Shown here: piece after piece, positions 1 to 8,657 of the stretch
Layout of the letters: every line of letters begins with the position of its first letter
How positions within the stretch are numbered: position 1 is the first letter of the stretch
NCBI RefSeq assembly: GCF_041361345.1
Contig: NZ_JBGKAD010000001.1
Location: forward strand, 310,001-374,000
Length of the DNA: 64,000 nt
Direction: 5' to 3'
Origin: Halobaculum sp. MBLA0147
GTDB taxonomy: Archaea; Halobacteriota; Halobacteria; Halobacteriales; Haloferacaceae
Notes under the pieces: generated by a model
The model's input: only the letters and a program-made list of their open reading frames with translations
The model's database searches: none
Told to the model about the DNA's origin: nothing
Translations under genes and position numbers: made by a program

Positions 1-76
1 TCCGTGCGGTCACGTCTGCGAACGCCGGGTCGTCGTCGACACACAACACCCGGATCGTGTCCGTTCCGACAGTCAT
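1..76 (-). CDS. Response regulator receiver protein, N-terminal fragment
   Basis: The ATG lies at 76-74 on the minus strand and 25 codons are visible before the gene leaves the window. The peptide reads MTVGTDTIRVLCVDDDPAFA, in which a hydrophobic first strand is followed by the acidic DDD cluster that binds Mg2+ in CheY-type receiver domains. The phosphorylated Asp and any output or PAS/kinase domains are outside the window, so only the receiver start is supported. The gene is divergent from the symporter at 402. Confidence 0.75.
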   Translation of the reverse strand, partial: MTVGTDTIRVLCVDDDPAFADVTAR

Positions 77-401
77 CCGTCTCGTAACTCTCTGTGTCAC
101 ACTCACACATCAACCAACCGGTCGTCACGCCGGGAGCCACCCGGGACACGAGACAGCGGCAGGTCTAGACGAGTCGCGCACCGGGAAAACGCTCAAGTCG
201 TCGGGTTGTCAACGACTAGCACGGTGGGGGCAGGGTGACGACGGCACGCGACAGTTCGATTCGTCGGCCGGTGCCGGTTCGGGGGCGGGCACTCGCGGCC
301 GTCGACCCGCCGCGACCGGTGGACAGTCGGTCGTCTCGCACCGTTGGGCTCGACGGACCGGCGCAGCCGTCGGACACTGGCACAGAGTCGGGAGGTGACT
401 C
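77..401. other. Divergent intergenic region, no gene seen
   Basis: This 325-base gap separates the minus-strand receiver gene from the plus-strand symporter. The reading frames through it are low-complexity shadows with no recognisable protein. Just before the symporter there is a Shine-Dalgarno-like GGAGGTGA at 391-398. Confidence 0.5.
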
Positions 402-1988
402 GTGACGTGGGGACAGGTCTCGGCGTTCTCCGAGCCGCTCCCGTCGCTAGTCGACACGACCACGTCACTCCCCACGCCGGTCTCCGTGCTCACCGACGCT
501 GGCCCGGCGGCGCTCGTGGGTGTCACGCTGCTCGTCACGCTCGGACTGTTGGGTGCGTCGAACCGAGCGTCGACGCTCCCGTCGTGGCTCCTCCCGGGGC
601 GCACGACCGACTCCGAGGAGTTCTTCGTCGGGGACCGGACGGTCGGTCCCGTTGCCGGAGGGGCGACACTCGCGGCGACGCAGATCAGCGCCGGCACGCT
701 CGTCGGGACCGTCGGGGTCCACTACCTCACGGGCGCCGGGTTCCTCGTCATCTGGGTGGGGATCTGGCTCGGGTGGATCGCCTCTGCGCTCCTGATCGGC
801 CCGAAGATGCGTGCGTTCGGGGGCGTGACCGTCCCGGACTTCCTCGCTGCGCGGTTCGACGCCGGTGCCGACGGCGCCGCGATACGGGCGTTGTCCGCGC
901 TTCTGATCGTCGTCGCCTACCTCGTGTACACCGCCGCACAGTACCTCGCCGCGGCACGTGTGACGGAGGCGTTGTTCGGCGTCGACGGCCGTCTCGTGAT
1001 GGTTGCGCTCACGCTGGTCGTGTTGGGGTACGTCGGTGCCGGGGGGATGCGAGCCAGTGTCCGGACGGACGTGCTCCAAGTGACGCTGTTGGTCGTCGGA
1101 ACCTGCGTGGCTGCGGTCGGGGCACTGTCCGCAGTCGGGTGGTTCGAGGGGCTGTACGCGGGGTTGCGTGCCGTCGACCCGACACTGGCCGTCGTCGGTG
1201 TCGACCCGTTGCGCGTCGTCGGCGTCGGGATGGAGCCGGTCAGACTCCTCGGGTTCGCGCTGGCGTTCGGCTTCGCGCTGATGGCTGCACCGAACGAACT
1301 GTCGCGGATGTACGCCATGCGAGACCCGGGGACGGTCAGGCGCGCCATCGGTGTCTCGATCGGTCTCCAGGCGGTGATCGCGGTCTCCATCGCCGTGTTG
1401 GGACTCGTCGCACGCGTCCGGTTCCCGGGGTTGACGAGTCCGGACACGGCCGTCGTCCGGCTCGTCGCCTCGCTGTTCGGGCCTGCGGTCGGTGGTCTCC
1501 TCGTCGTCGCCGTGTTGGCGGCGGTGTTGTCTACGGTCGACAGCGTGCTGTTGGTGTCTGCCTCGACGTTCGCTCACGACTTCTTCGGGGAGGCGCTGCC
1601 GGCGCTGACCGCGCTGTCGCCGCCCTCGGAGGCGTCGGTGTTGCGTGCCGCTCGCGTCGCGACCGTCCTCGCGGGGGTGGTGCCGCTCGGGTTGGCGCTG
1701 TTCCCGGGGCCGTTCGGCGAGTTGGTCCAGTTGATCGTCGCCTTCTACGCCTCGCTGATCGGTGCCTCGCTGCTGGTCCCGCTGCTCGCCGGGTTCCACT
1801 GGGACGGTGCGACGGCACGGGGTGCGATCGCCGGAACCACGACGGGCTTCCTCGTCGCGACCGGGTGGCAGTTCCTCGTCCGCCGCGGCACGCTCCTCCC
1901 CGAGTTCGCTGTTCTGGACCCCGTCCTCCCGGGCATCACGGTCAACGCCGTCGTCTTGATCGCCGTCTCGGTTCTGGACGATCGGTGA
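402..1988 (+). CDS. Sodium:solute symporter (SSS family)
   Basis: Multi-pass membrane transporter of about 528 residues, expected to couple uptake of a small solute to the Na+ gradient. The GTG at 402 is preceded by GGAGGTGA, which supports this start. The sequence shows a first membrane segment near residues 35-52, then the family's early loop with EEFFVGDRTVGP and the glycine-rich segment QISAGTLVGTVG, followed by about 11 more hydrophobic helices. Length and helix count fit the SSS family (PutP, PanF, SglT). The substrate cannot be read from sequence; proline, pantothenate and acetate-type solutes are all possible. There is no obvious operon partner. Confidence 0.9.
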   Translation: MTWGQVSAFSEPLPSLVDTTTSLPTPVSVLTDAGPAALVGVTLLVTLGLLGASNRASTLPSWLLPGRTTDSEEFFVGDRTVGPVAGGATLAATQISAGTLVGTVGVHYLTGAGFLVIWVGIWLGWIASALLIGPKMRAFGGVTVPDFLAARFDAGADGAAIRALSALLIVVAYLVYTAAQYLAAARVTEALFGVDGRLVMVALTLVVLGYVGAGGMRASVRTDVLQVTLLVVGTCVAAVGALSAVGWFEGLYAGLRAVDPTLAVVGVDPLRVVGVGMEPVRLLGFALAFGFALMAAPNELSRMYAMRDPGTVRRAIGVSIGLQAVIAVSIAVLGLVARVRFPGLTSPDTAVVRLVASLFGPAVGGLLVVAVLAAVLSTVDSVLLVSASTFAHDFFGEALPALTALSPPSEASVLRAARVATVLAGVVPLGLALFPGPFGELVQLIVAFYASLIGASLLVPLLAGFHWDGATARGAIAGTTTGFLVATGWQFLVRRGTLLPEFAVLDPVLPGITVNAVVLIAVSVLDDR

Positions 1989-2158
1989 ACCGGCGACCGG
2001 CGTCGGGACTCGGAGTGGTGAGCGGACTCAGACCGACGACCCGACTCGAACCGGTGGCCGGACCCGGAGCCGTCGGTTGCGTCCCCGGGTGGCGGTCTGG
2101 GTGTGACGCCACCCACCACCCAAACCGTCTTGCTCCGGCGTCACGCACCCGACGGCAA

Positions 2159-3325
2159 ATGGGAGACGGAGATGGAGACGCCTCGAACGGCCCAGACGAC
2201 CGGACGTACGCGGGACGGTCGCTGTCGGCGGCGTACGACCTCGTGGGTAACGAGGTGCGAGCCGCGATCTTGCTCGCGCTGTCGCGGACGCACGGCGGAC
2301 AGGGAGAGCCACCGGTGGTCCCGTTCTCGGACCTCCGGTCGCGTGTCGACGTGGAGACGGACTCGAGTCAGTTCAACTACCACCTCCAGCGACTCGTCGG
2401 GACGTTCGTCGAGGATCGCTCGGCAGGTGACGCACAACTCGTCGACGGGTTCGTCGACACCGAGCCGGACGGCTACGCGCTCCGCCCGGAGGGGTCGCTG
2501 TTCACGCGGTCACTTCGCGCGAGTATCGCCGGCGAGACCACCACGCCGAGTGGCGTCGCGTCGCCGCTGTCGTGTCACTACTGCGACGCGACCGTCGAAC
2601 TCACGTACCGCAACGCCATCTTCGCGCTCCAGTGTCCCGACTGCGAGTTCCTGTACGAGTACGATCTCGTCCCGCCGGGGATCTTGCACGGCCCGGACGA
2701 CCACTCGGAGGGCGTCGGCCGCGGGAGCGCGGTCGTGGACGACGGCGCAGACGACGAGCACCCTCGGCGCCGCGAACCGCTCCGGACCGCACCGCGGCGG
2801 ACCGAGACCGCCGTCGGCGAGGACGCGACACCGAGCGGTGAAGACGACGCTCACCCCGACGCGACGGGGGCGGCGACGGCCGACGGCGTAGACCCACGGG
2901 CGGTGTACGAGCGGGCGGCGACGTACCTCCGCGAGCGCCGGCGGAGTTTCGCTGGCGGCGTCTGTCCGACCTGTGGCGGCGGGACGACGACGGCGACGGT
3001 CGACGCGGCCGACTCGGCGTACCCGCGGACGGACCGGCGCGAACTGTTCGTCAACCGCTCGTGTGTCCACTGTGGCGACCGCAACTACCTCCGACTCGGT
3101 GAACTCCTCCAACGGCAGAGCGCCGTCGTCGCGTTCTGTCACGAGACCGGGCTCGAACTCGACGACACGCCGCCGTGGGAACTCGCGTGGCTCGTCACCG
3201 ACACCGGGGTGACGGTCGACGACGGGGAGCCGTGGCGCGCACACCTCGCGATTGAGCGCGACGGCGACCGACTCGTCGTGGCAGTCGACGACGCCGGAGA
3301 CGTAGTCGAGACGCGACGATCCTGA
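2159..3325 (+). CDS. Winged-helix protein with two zinc-ribbon modules
   Basis: A 388-residue haloarchaeal protein. Residues 20-110 (SLSAAYDLVGNEVRAAILLA onward) look like an ArsR-type winged helix; the stretch DSSQFNYHLQRL resembles its recognition helix. A first CxxC pair (CHYC, then CPDC 24 residues later) and a second (CPTC, then CVHC) suggest two zinc ribbons, separated by a poorly ordered acidic linker. Family knowledge: such proteins are putative transcription regulators in Halobacteria. The target is unknown. The upstream long open frame is a GC-rich extension with no protein-like character, so the ATG at 2159 was chosen. Confidence 0.75.
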   Translation: MGDGDGDASNGPDDRTYAGRSLSAAYDLVGNEVRAAILLALSRTHGGQGEPPVVPFSDLRSRVDVETDSSQFNYHLQRLVGTFVEDRSAGDAQLVDGFVDTEPDGYALRPEGSLFTRSLRASIAGETTTPSGVASPLSCHYCDATVELTYRNAIFALQCPDCEFLYEYDLVPPGILHGPDDHSEGVGRGSAVVDDGADDEHPRRREPLRTAPRRTETAVGEDATPSGEDDAHPDATGAATADGVDPRAVYERAATYLRERRRSFAGGVCPTCGGGTTTATVDAADSAYPRTDRRELFVNRSCVHCGDRNYLRLGELLQRQSAVVAFCHETGLELDDTPPWELAWLVTDTGVTVDDGEPWRAHLAIERDGDRLVVAVDDAGDVVETRRS

Positions 3326-3330
3326 CCCGG

Positions 3331-4776
3331 TCAGTCGTCGCCGGCCTCTTCGGCGGTCGTGGTGTCGTCGACACCGACGTCCTCGGCGGTCGCGACATCC
3401 TCGACACCGACACCCTCGGCGGTCGTGGTGTCGTCGGCTCCCTCGCCGGCCGCGGCCGGCCGCTCGTAGGCACCCGCCCGGCGGAGTTCCCCGGCTCGTT
3501 CGAGCACCGCGGGGGTCCGACAGACACCGGGGGCGCCGGTCACCTGGGGGACGGCACAGTTGTTGCAGTTCTCACAGACGACGGCGGCGTCGGCTGCCTC
3601 GCGGCCGAGCAACCGCGCCGGGAGTCGTGGCTCCGCGTAGAACGGGCGGCCCATCCCGACGGCGTCGCAGGCGTCACCCAGCAGGCGGTCGATCTGTGGT
3701 CGGTCCCGGATGCCGCCTTCACAGAACACCGGTACCGACACCCGCTCGCGGACGCGCCGACAGAGGGCGGCGTTCCACCCCGGTTCGAAGTCGTACGCGA
3801 CCGACTCGATCCAGTTCGCGACCGCCACCGCGACGGCTCGCGCTCGCGACCCGAACGCGCGGTCGTACCCCTCGTGGTGTCGCTCGTCGCGCCACGCCGC
3901 GTCCGGGAACTCCCCCCGGACGATCGACATGTCCCAGAAGACGGAGCCGTTCACCGGGACGAGACCGTCGTAGCCCGCGCTGGCGAGCCGCTGGCACAGT
4001 CGGACCGTCTCCGTCGCCGAGCGTGTCCGGCGGACGAACGGCGGCGCCGCGGTCTCGGCGGGGACCTTCGTCGTCACCGGCACGTCGCCGACGCGGTCGC
4101 GGATCTCGGACAAGACGACCTCGAAGAAGCGGCCGTGGTCGCCGAACTCGTCGTCGCGGCGGTTGTAGAACGGGGAGCAGAACTGGTGGAGCAGTCCCAT
4201 GTTCGCCCCGGCGAGGTGGATCACGTCGTACCCCGCCGCGACCGCGCGCTCGGCGGCTCGTCCGAACGTCGCCGCGAGGTCGTACACCTCGGCCGTCGAG
4301 AGCACCCGCGCGTCGTACGAGAGCAGTCCGGCGCGGTCGAGCGCGCGGAGCTGCCACGGGGGTTCGGAGACGGCGAGCTGTTCCAGTCCTGGGTGCTCCC
4401 GGCGGTACTCGTGGTGCCAGGTCTCCATCGCGCGGAGCCCGCCGTGTTCGAGTTGGATCGCGATCCGGCCGCCGTGGCGGTGGATCGCGTCGGTCAGTCG
4501 CTCCAGCTCCGACACGAACTCGGGGTCGTGGACGCGTGTCATCCCCGGTGCGGCACAGCCACCCTCCGCGGTGACGATCGTCGCACCTTGACAGACGAGG
4601 CCGGCTCCCGCGGCGGCCGCGGGTTCGAGGTCTGCGATCAGCCGGTCGACCGCCTCCGGGCCGTTGCCGGCACACTCCAACAGTGGGGCGCGGTAGAGCC
4701 GATTCGCCAGTGTCACAGAGCCCAACTCCAGCGGGTCGGTGAGGGCGGGCGCCGTCTCGGAACGAGGTGTCGTCAT
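3331..4776 (-). CDS. Old Yellow Enzyme-type NADH:flavin oxidoreductase
   Basis: A 481-residue flavoprotein of the OYE/2,4-dienoyl-CoA reductase family. The FMN-binding TIM barrel spans about residues 12-400 (LANRLYRAPLLE, then IQLEHGG, then HLAGANMGLLHQFCSPFYNRR). A cysteine cluster, CENCNNC followed by a fourth Cys at GVCR, sits after the barrel where dienoyl-CoA reductase relatives bind a 4Fe-4S cluster. The C-terminal NAD(P)H/FAD half of the long family members is absent, so this is a barrel-only form. The last 35 residues are an acidic tail of three 11-residue repeats (TAEGVGVEDVA type). The substrate is unknown. It is convergent with the zinc-ribbon gene, with only 5 bases between the stops. 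Confidence 0.88.
   Translation of the reverse strand: MTTPRSETAPALTDPLELGSVTLANRLYRAPLLECAGNGPEAVDRLIADLEPAAAAGAGLVCQGATIVTAEGGCAAPGMTRVHDPEFVSELERLTDAIHRHGGRIAIQLEHGGLRAMETWHHEYRREHPGLEQLAVSEPPWQLRALDRAGLLSYDARVLSTAEVYDLAATFGRAAERAVAAGYDVIHLAGANMGLLHQFCSPFYNRRDDEFGDHGRFFEVVLSEIRDRVGDVPVTTKVPAETAAPPFVRRTRSATETVRLCQRLASAGYDGLVPVNGSVFWDMSIVRGEFPDAAWRDERHHEGYDRAFGSRARAVAVAVANWIESVAYDFEPGWNAALCRRVRERVSVPVFCEGGIRDRPQIDRLLGDACDAVGMGRPFYAEPRLPARLLGREAADAAVVCENCNNCAVPQVTGAPGVCRTPAVLERAGELRRAGAYERPAAAGEGADDTTTAEGVGVEDVATAEDVGVDDTTTAEEAGDD
3344..3434. repeat. 33-bp in-frame tandem repeat in the oxidoreductase tail
   Basis: About 2.7 degenerate copies of a 33-bp unit (CTCGGCGGTCG...GACACCGAC) encode the acidic C-terminal repeats of the oxidoreductase on the minus strand. 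The period is a multiple of three, so the frame is kept. Confidence 0.8.
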
Positions 4777-4880
4777 CGGTGGGTGGTCGGAGGTGGTACG
4801 TCGCGGTGTCGTCTGGTTGCGTCCGCTCGGGAGGCGACGGGCAAGAGCGTTCCGTCGGCCTCGCTCGGGAACCCGCGCAA

Positions 4881-4887
4881 CTTTTAC
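4881..4887 (+). promoter_or_regulatory. TATA-like box for the MaoC gene
   Basis: CTTTTAC lies 24-30 bases before the GTG at 4911, the distance expected for a leaderless haloarchaeal transcript. Confidence 0.5.
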
Positions 4888-4910
4888 CCCGACGCGGTGA
4901 CGGCTCGCGT

Positions 4911-5390
4911 GTGCCGTACAGCTACGAGCCGCAGTACTTCGAGGAGTTCGAGGAGGGACAGACGTTCCAGTCCGTCGGACGGACGGTGACGGAGTCGGAC
5001 TTCGTCATGCACTCGGCGTTCACCGGCGACTGGACCGAGCTACACACGAACGCGGAGTACGCCGCCGACTCGCAGTTCGGCGAGCGCGTCGCCCACGGCC
5101 CGATGACGTTCTCGCTGGCGACCGGGTTCGTCTACCGCTGTGGATTCCTGGAACGGCGCGTCGAGGCGTTCCTCGGGATGAACTACATGGACATCCCCGC
5201 GCCGGTGTACGAGGGCGACACCATCTCGCTGGCGATGGAGGTCACCGAGACGAAGTCGCTGTCCTCCCGCGACGACGCCGGCATCGTCGTGATCGACACG
5301 ACGATGACGAACCAGGACGACGAGGTGGTGTTCGAGGGCGACATGAAGTTCATGATCGCCTCCGAGTCGACCGCCGACGAGGCCGAGTGA
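4911..5390 (+). CDS. MaoC-like (R)-hydratase
   Basis: A 159-residue hot-dog-fold protein expected to hydrate enoyl-CoA or dehydrate 3-hydroxyacyl-CoA. The MaoC catalytic segment is visible as FTGDWTELHTN (Asp and His of the hydratase-2 motif) followed by GERVAHGPM. The hot-dog strands follow in VYEGDTISLAMEVTETK and VVFEGDMKFMIAS. The GTG at 4911 follows a TATA-like box at 4881, and the upstream frame is not protein-like. Length is typical of single-domain MaoC proteins. It is divergent from the oxidoreductase, which may act on related acyl substrates, though nothing here proves a link. Confidence 0.9.
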   Translation: MPYSYEPQYFEEFEEGQTFQSVGRTVTESDFVMHSAFTGDWTELHTNAEYAADSQFGERVAHGPMTFSLATGFVYRCGFLERRVEAFLGMNYMDIPAPVYEGDTISLAMEVTETKSLSSRDDAGIVVIDTTMTNQDDEVVFEGDMKFMIASESTADEAE

Positions 5391-5421
5391 GTCCGGGCGG
5401 AACCGGACAGACTCGGACGAC

Positions 5422-6996
5422 TCACAGCCGCAGCAGGACCGCGAACACGACCAACGCGGCGACGCCGGCGAGCAGCGCCAGCGGCGCGGGCGCGCCCGGC
5501 GAGAGTGGGACGCGCTGGGTCGCTCGCGCGACCGCGACGGCACTCCCCGCGGCCGCACCGCTGATCAGCAGTGTCCCGCCGAGGTGAGACAACGTCGCGG
5601 TCCGCGAACGACCGACGCGACCCACCTCCCGACCGAGTTCGACGCCGTAGCTCCCCAGATCCCACACCGCGACCGCGGCGACCAGCGCCCCGAACGAGAC
5701 GAGCGTCCCCGCGTCGACGGCCACGCCGAACCCGCCGGCGGCGAACAGCCCCGCGGCGACGAGCCCGTGGCCGACCCCCGTCTCCGGGAGGAACCCGAGC
5801 ACCGTCGCACCCGTCAGTGCCACCAGCAACGTCGCCGCGACGGCGACACAGACGGCGACGACCCCGAGCGCGACCGTCTGTGGCCCGTAGTACGACAACA
5901 CGGCCTCCCACTCCGTGCGGAACGGCGTCGCGGCACTCGCCGGGAGCGCGGCGAGCACGCCCTCCTCTAACGCGCCGGTGACGAGCGGGGCACGCCCCCA
6001 CCCGAGCCACAGGAGCGCCAGCCAGCCGGCGACGACGCCGAGCCAGTCCGCCCGTGTGCCGAGTCGCGTCCGGTAGGCACCACGCACCACTCGGACGGTC
6101 ACCGACACTGCGAGGAACGCGCCGACGAGCCCCAGCGACAGCGTCCGGAGGGTCGAACTCGCCGCCACGCCGCGCACCACCTCGAACAGCCACGCGGGGA
6201 GTGTGTTCCACGGGATCACGTCCGGCGCGAACACCGTGACGATCCACAGCAACACGCCCAGCACCCCCGGGAAGAGCCCCCACTCCGAGACACGGAGCAC
6301 CCGATTCAGTGTCGCCACGGCTGTCTCGGTGTCGTCCGTTCGGTCGTCGAGCAGTTCCCGGACCGGGAGCGTCCGGAGCGTCTGCCCGAACGCGACCGCA
6401 CCGAACCCGACGAGCGTGAGGAAGCTCCCGACGGCGGGAGCACCGAGTGGGTCCGGTGACAGCGTCGTCGCGACCGGGGTCGCGAGGTCGACCGTCGGGA
6501 GTTCCACCCCCGCCTCGCGCTCCGTGACACGTGTCGCAGTCGGCACCGCCGCGGCGGCGACCGTCCCGACTCCGACCGCGAGTCCGACGCGCCCGGCCGA
6601 GAGGACCGCGTCGGAGCCGACGGGCGCCCCCGGCAGACCGGTCGCGCCGAACACCGCCAACCCGACCGCGCCGACGAGGAAGACGGCGCCCACGGGTGCG
6701 GTGCCGGCGAACTGCGAGGCGAACACCAGGGCGGTACCGGCCGTCACCGTCGCTCCGGCGGGGAACAACGCGACCGTCGCCCCCGCGAGTGCGAGTGGAC
6801 GGACCCGATCCGCCCCGGCGAGTCTGACGAGGAGGCCGGTTGCGAGCCCGCCGACCCCGGTCACGACCGCAGTGTTCCGGACACCGACGCTCCCGGCGAG
6901 GGGCCAGACGGCCGCGACGAGGGCGACGAGCGACAGCGCCGTCACGGTTCTGGGTGGGCGCCACGTCCCGCTCGGGAGACCGCTACGGTCGGTCAC
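5422..6996 (-). CDS. Multi-pass membrane protein of the DUF58/transglutaminase operon
   Basis: A 524-residue protein made almost entirely of Ala/Val/Leu/Gly-rich membrane segments (about 14 by eye), with no catalytic motif that I recognise. Its GTG start overlaps the stop of the DUF58 gene by 4 bases (GTGA), so it is the fourth and last gene of a translationally coupled operon. In Halobacteria, membrane proteins of this kind accompany DUF58 and transglutaminase genes (I believe the family is DUF7519, from memory). It probably helps assemble or anchor a surface complex. Confidence 0.75.
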   Translation of the reverse strand: MTDRSGLPSGTWRPPRTVTALSLVALVAAVWPLAGSVGVRNTAVVTGVGGLATGLLVRLAGADRVRPLALAGATVALFPAGATVTAGTALVFASQFAGTAPVGAVFLVGAVGLAVFGATGLPGAPVGSDAVLSAGRVGLAVGVGTVAAAAVPTATRVTEREAGVELPTVDLATPVATTLSPDPLGAPAVGSFLTLVGFGAVAFGQTLRTLPVRELLDDRTDDTETAVATLNRVLRVSEWGLFPGVLGVLLWIVTVFAPDVIPWNTLPAWLFEVVRGVAASSTLRTLSLGLVGAFLAVSVTVRVVRGAYRTRLGTRADWLGVVAGWLALLWLGWGRAPLVTGALEEGVLAALPASAATPFRTEWEAVLSYYGPQTVALGVVAVCVAVAATLLVALTGATVLGFLPETGVGHGLVAAGLFAAGGFGVAVDAGTLVSFGALVAAVAVWDLGSYGVELGREVGRVGRSRTATLSHLGGTLLISGAAAGSAVAVARATQRVPLSPGAPAPLALLAGVAALVVFAVLLRL

Positions 6997-8657
6997 TGGC
7001 GCTCGCCCCCGTCGGTCGCCGCGTCGCCACGCTCGCTCTCCCGCTCGCTCCCGGTCCGACTACCACTCCCCCAGAGCCGATCCAGGATCCCCGGCGGGTC
7101 CCGCCCGTCCTCACTCGCCGCCGAGTCGGCGTCGCGCACACCCGTCGAGTCGGACCGGCCACGCTTCGACCCGCCAGCCAGTCCGCGCGCGACGGCCAAC
7201 CCGAGCGGGCGATCGGCGGGCCAGTCGACGACCGTCCGACACAGCGGCTCCACCTCGCGCAGCCGGAGCCGGCGGTGGAGTGCGACGGTCCGCCCACCGA
7301 GCGTCTCCTCGCTCGTGTGGTCGGGCGCGACGGCAGAGACGGCGTAGTCCGCCACCGCGAACCGGCGCGCGTACGCTCCCGGCACTGCGTCGGGGAACGG
7401 CGACACCAAGACGACGTGGGCGTCGGCCGGACACCGCGCGACGAGCGAGGCAGCTGCCGACTCCGTCCCCCGCGGCGTGTCCGTCCGGTAGCGTGGTCCC
7501 TCGTCCAGCGTCCCGCGGCGCTCGGCGGCGACCTCGGCGGCGGCTGCCAAGGTCGCACGGGCACGCCGCTGGCCGTCGCCCGCCTCGGCGTGTTCGATCC
7601 AGAGCGCGTCGCCGGCGGTCGGGACCGGCACGGACACCTCGTCCGGGTCGAGCCCGAGGACGGCGAGTGCCACCTCGTCGCCGTCCGCGCGGAGTCGTTC
7701 CAGCGCCACCTCCGCGGTGTAGGCCGCGAACTCCGCGCCGGTCGGGTACGCCGCGGTCGCCGAGCGCCGTGTCGGCGGGCGTACGTCCAAGACGACGACG
7801 GCACGCCCCGCCCGCTCCTCGCGGAACTCGGTGGTCACGAGTTCGCCGCGCTTGGCGAACTGTCGCCAGTTCACTCGCGACTGTGGGTCCCCGCGGCGGT
7901 ACTCGCGGGTGGCGTAGAACTCCAGCCCCTCCCCGCCGGTGTCGGCGGGGGACTGGCCGACACGACGCGGCGCCGCACGGTCGATCGGCACCGTCGCCGC
8001 CGGGGCGGTACAGGAGATCTCGTCTGCGCCAGCGACCGGCACCGACAGCGACGCCGCGGCGGTTCCGGCCAGCGACCGCACCCGGACGCGTGCGGGTTCG
8101 AAGTCGTACGACCCCCGTTTGGCGACGACCTCGTAGGTCACCTCCGTCGACCCACCGGGTCGCAGCGCCGTCGCGACCCGCGGGGAGCCGTCGACCACTG
8201 CCAACTCTTCGGGGACGCCGTCGAGCACGCGCACGTCCGGCAGCACCGACTGGCCCTCGTTGTGGACGGTGACGGTGACGGGGACGTGGTCGCCGGGGGT
8301 AACCTGCCGCTCCGGGACGCGTCGCTCGACGCGCACGTCGACGGTCCGTGGCAGCGCCGAGATCGCGCCGTAGCCGACGTACGCCAGCGGCACCGCGGCG
8401 GCGGCGATCACCAGCGCGGAGCCGTACAGCAGCCCGAGCCCGACGAGTCCGAGTGCCCCCCCGAGCCACACCGTCCAGCGACCGGTCGCGCTCGCCCGGT
8501 CGACGACGGACGCCGGACCCACTCGTGGCGTCTCGTCGTCCGTCTCTCCGTCCGGTCTCCCGCCGTTCGTCTCCTCGTCTCGTCTCTCCCCGTCGGCCGA
8601 GCCCCCGCCGTCCCTCTCGCCGGCCGACCCCTCGCTACTCGCTCGCTCGTCACTCAC
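6993..8657 (-). CDS. DUF58 domain protein
   Basis: A 554-residue protein. An acidic disordered N-terminus is followed by two adjacent membrane helices (about residues 60-100), an Ig-like beta region (VTVHNEGQSVLPDVRVLDG) and the DUF58 core. The core has the diagnostic REYRRGDPQSRVNWRQFAKR followed by VVVLDVRPP, where a vWA-like fold begins. The MIDAS-like Asp is kept. The chosen GTG at 8657 overlaps the previous stop by 8 bases. Family knowledge: DUF58 proteins usually pair with MoxR AAA+ ATPases; none is seen in this operon. The C-terminus is a charged Ser/Arg/Glu tail. Confidence 0.88.
   Translation of the reverse strand: MSDERASSEGSAGERDGGGSADGERRDEETNGGRPDGETDDETPRVGPASVVDRASATGRWTVWLGGALGLVGLGLLYGSALVIAAAAVPLAYVGYGAISALPRTVDVRVERRVPERQVTPGDHVPVTVTVHNEGQSVLPDVRVLDGVPEELAVVDGSPRVATALRPGGSTEVTYEVVAKRGSYDFEPARVRVRSLAGTAAASLSVPVAGADEISCTAPAATVPIDRAAPRRVGQSPADTGGEGLEFYATREYRRGDPQSRVNWRQFAKRGELVTTEFREERAGRAVVVLDVRPPTRRSATAAYPTGAEFAAYTAEVALERLRADGDEVALAVLGLDPDEVSVPVPTAGDALWIEHAEAGDGQRRARATLAAAAEVAAERRGTLDEGPRYRTDTPRGTESAAASLVARCPADAHVVLVSPFPDAVPGAYARRFAVADYAVSAVAPDHTSEETLGGRTVALHRRLRLREVEPLCRTVVDWPADRPLGLAVARGLAGGSKRGRSDSTGVRDADSAASEDGRDPPGILDRLWGSGSRTGSERESERGDAATDGGERQ

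Noticed and set aside
465-1799. 444-codon minus-strand frame opposite the symporter
   Set aside because: The translation is Arg/Asp/His-rich nonsense with no membrane or domain character; it is a GC-rich shadow of the plus-strand gene.
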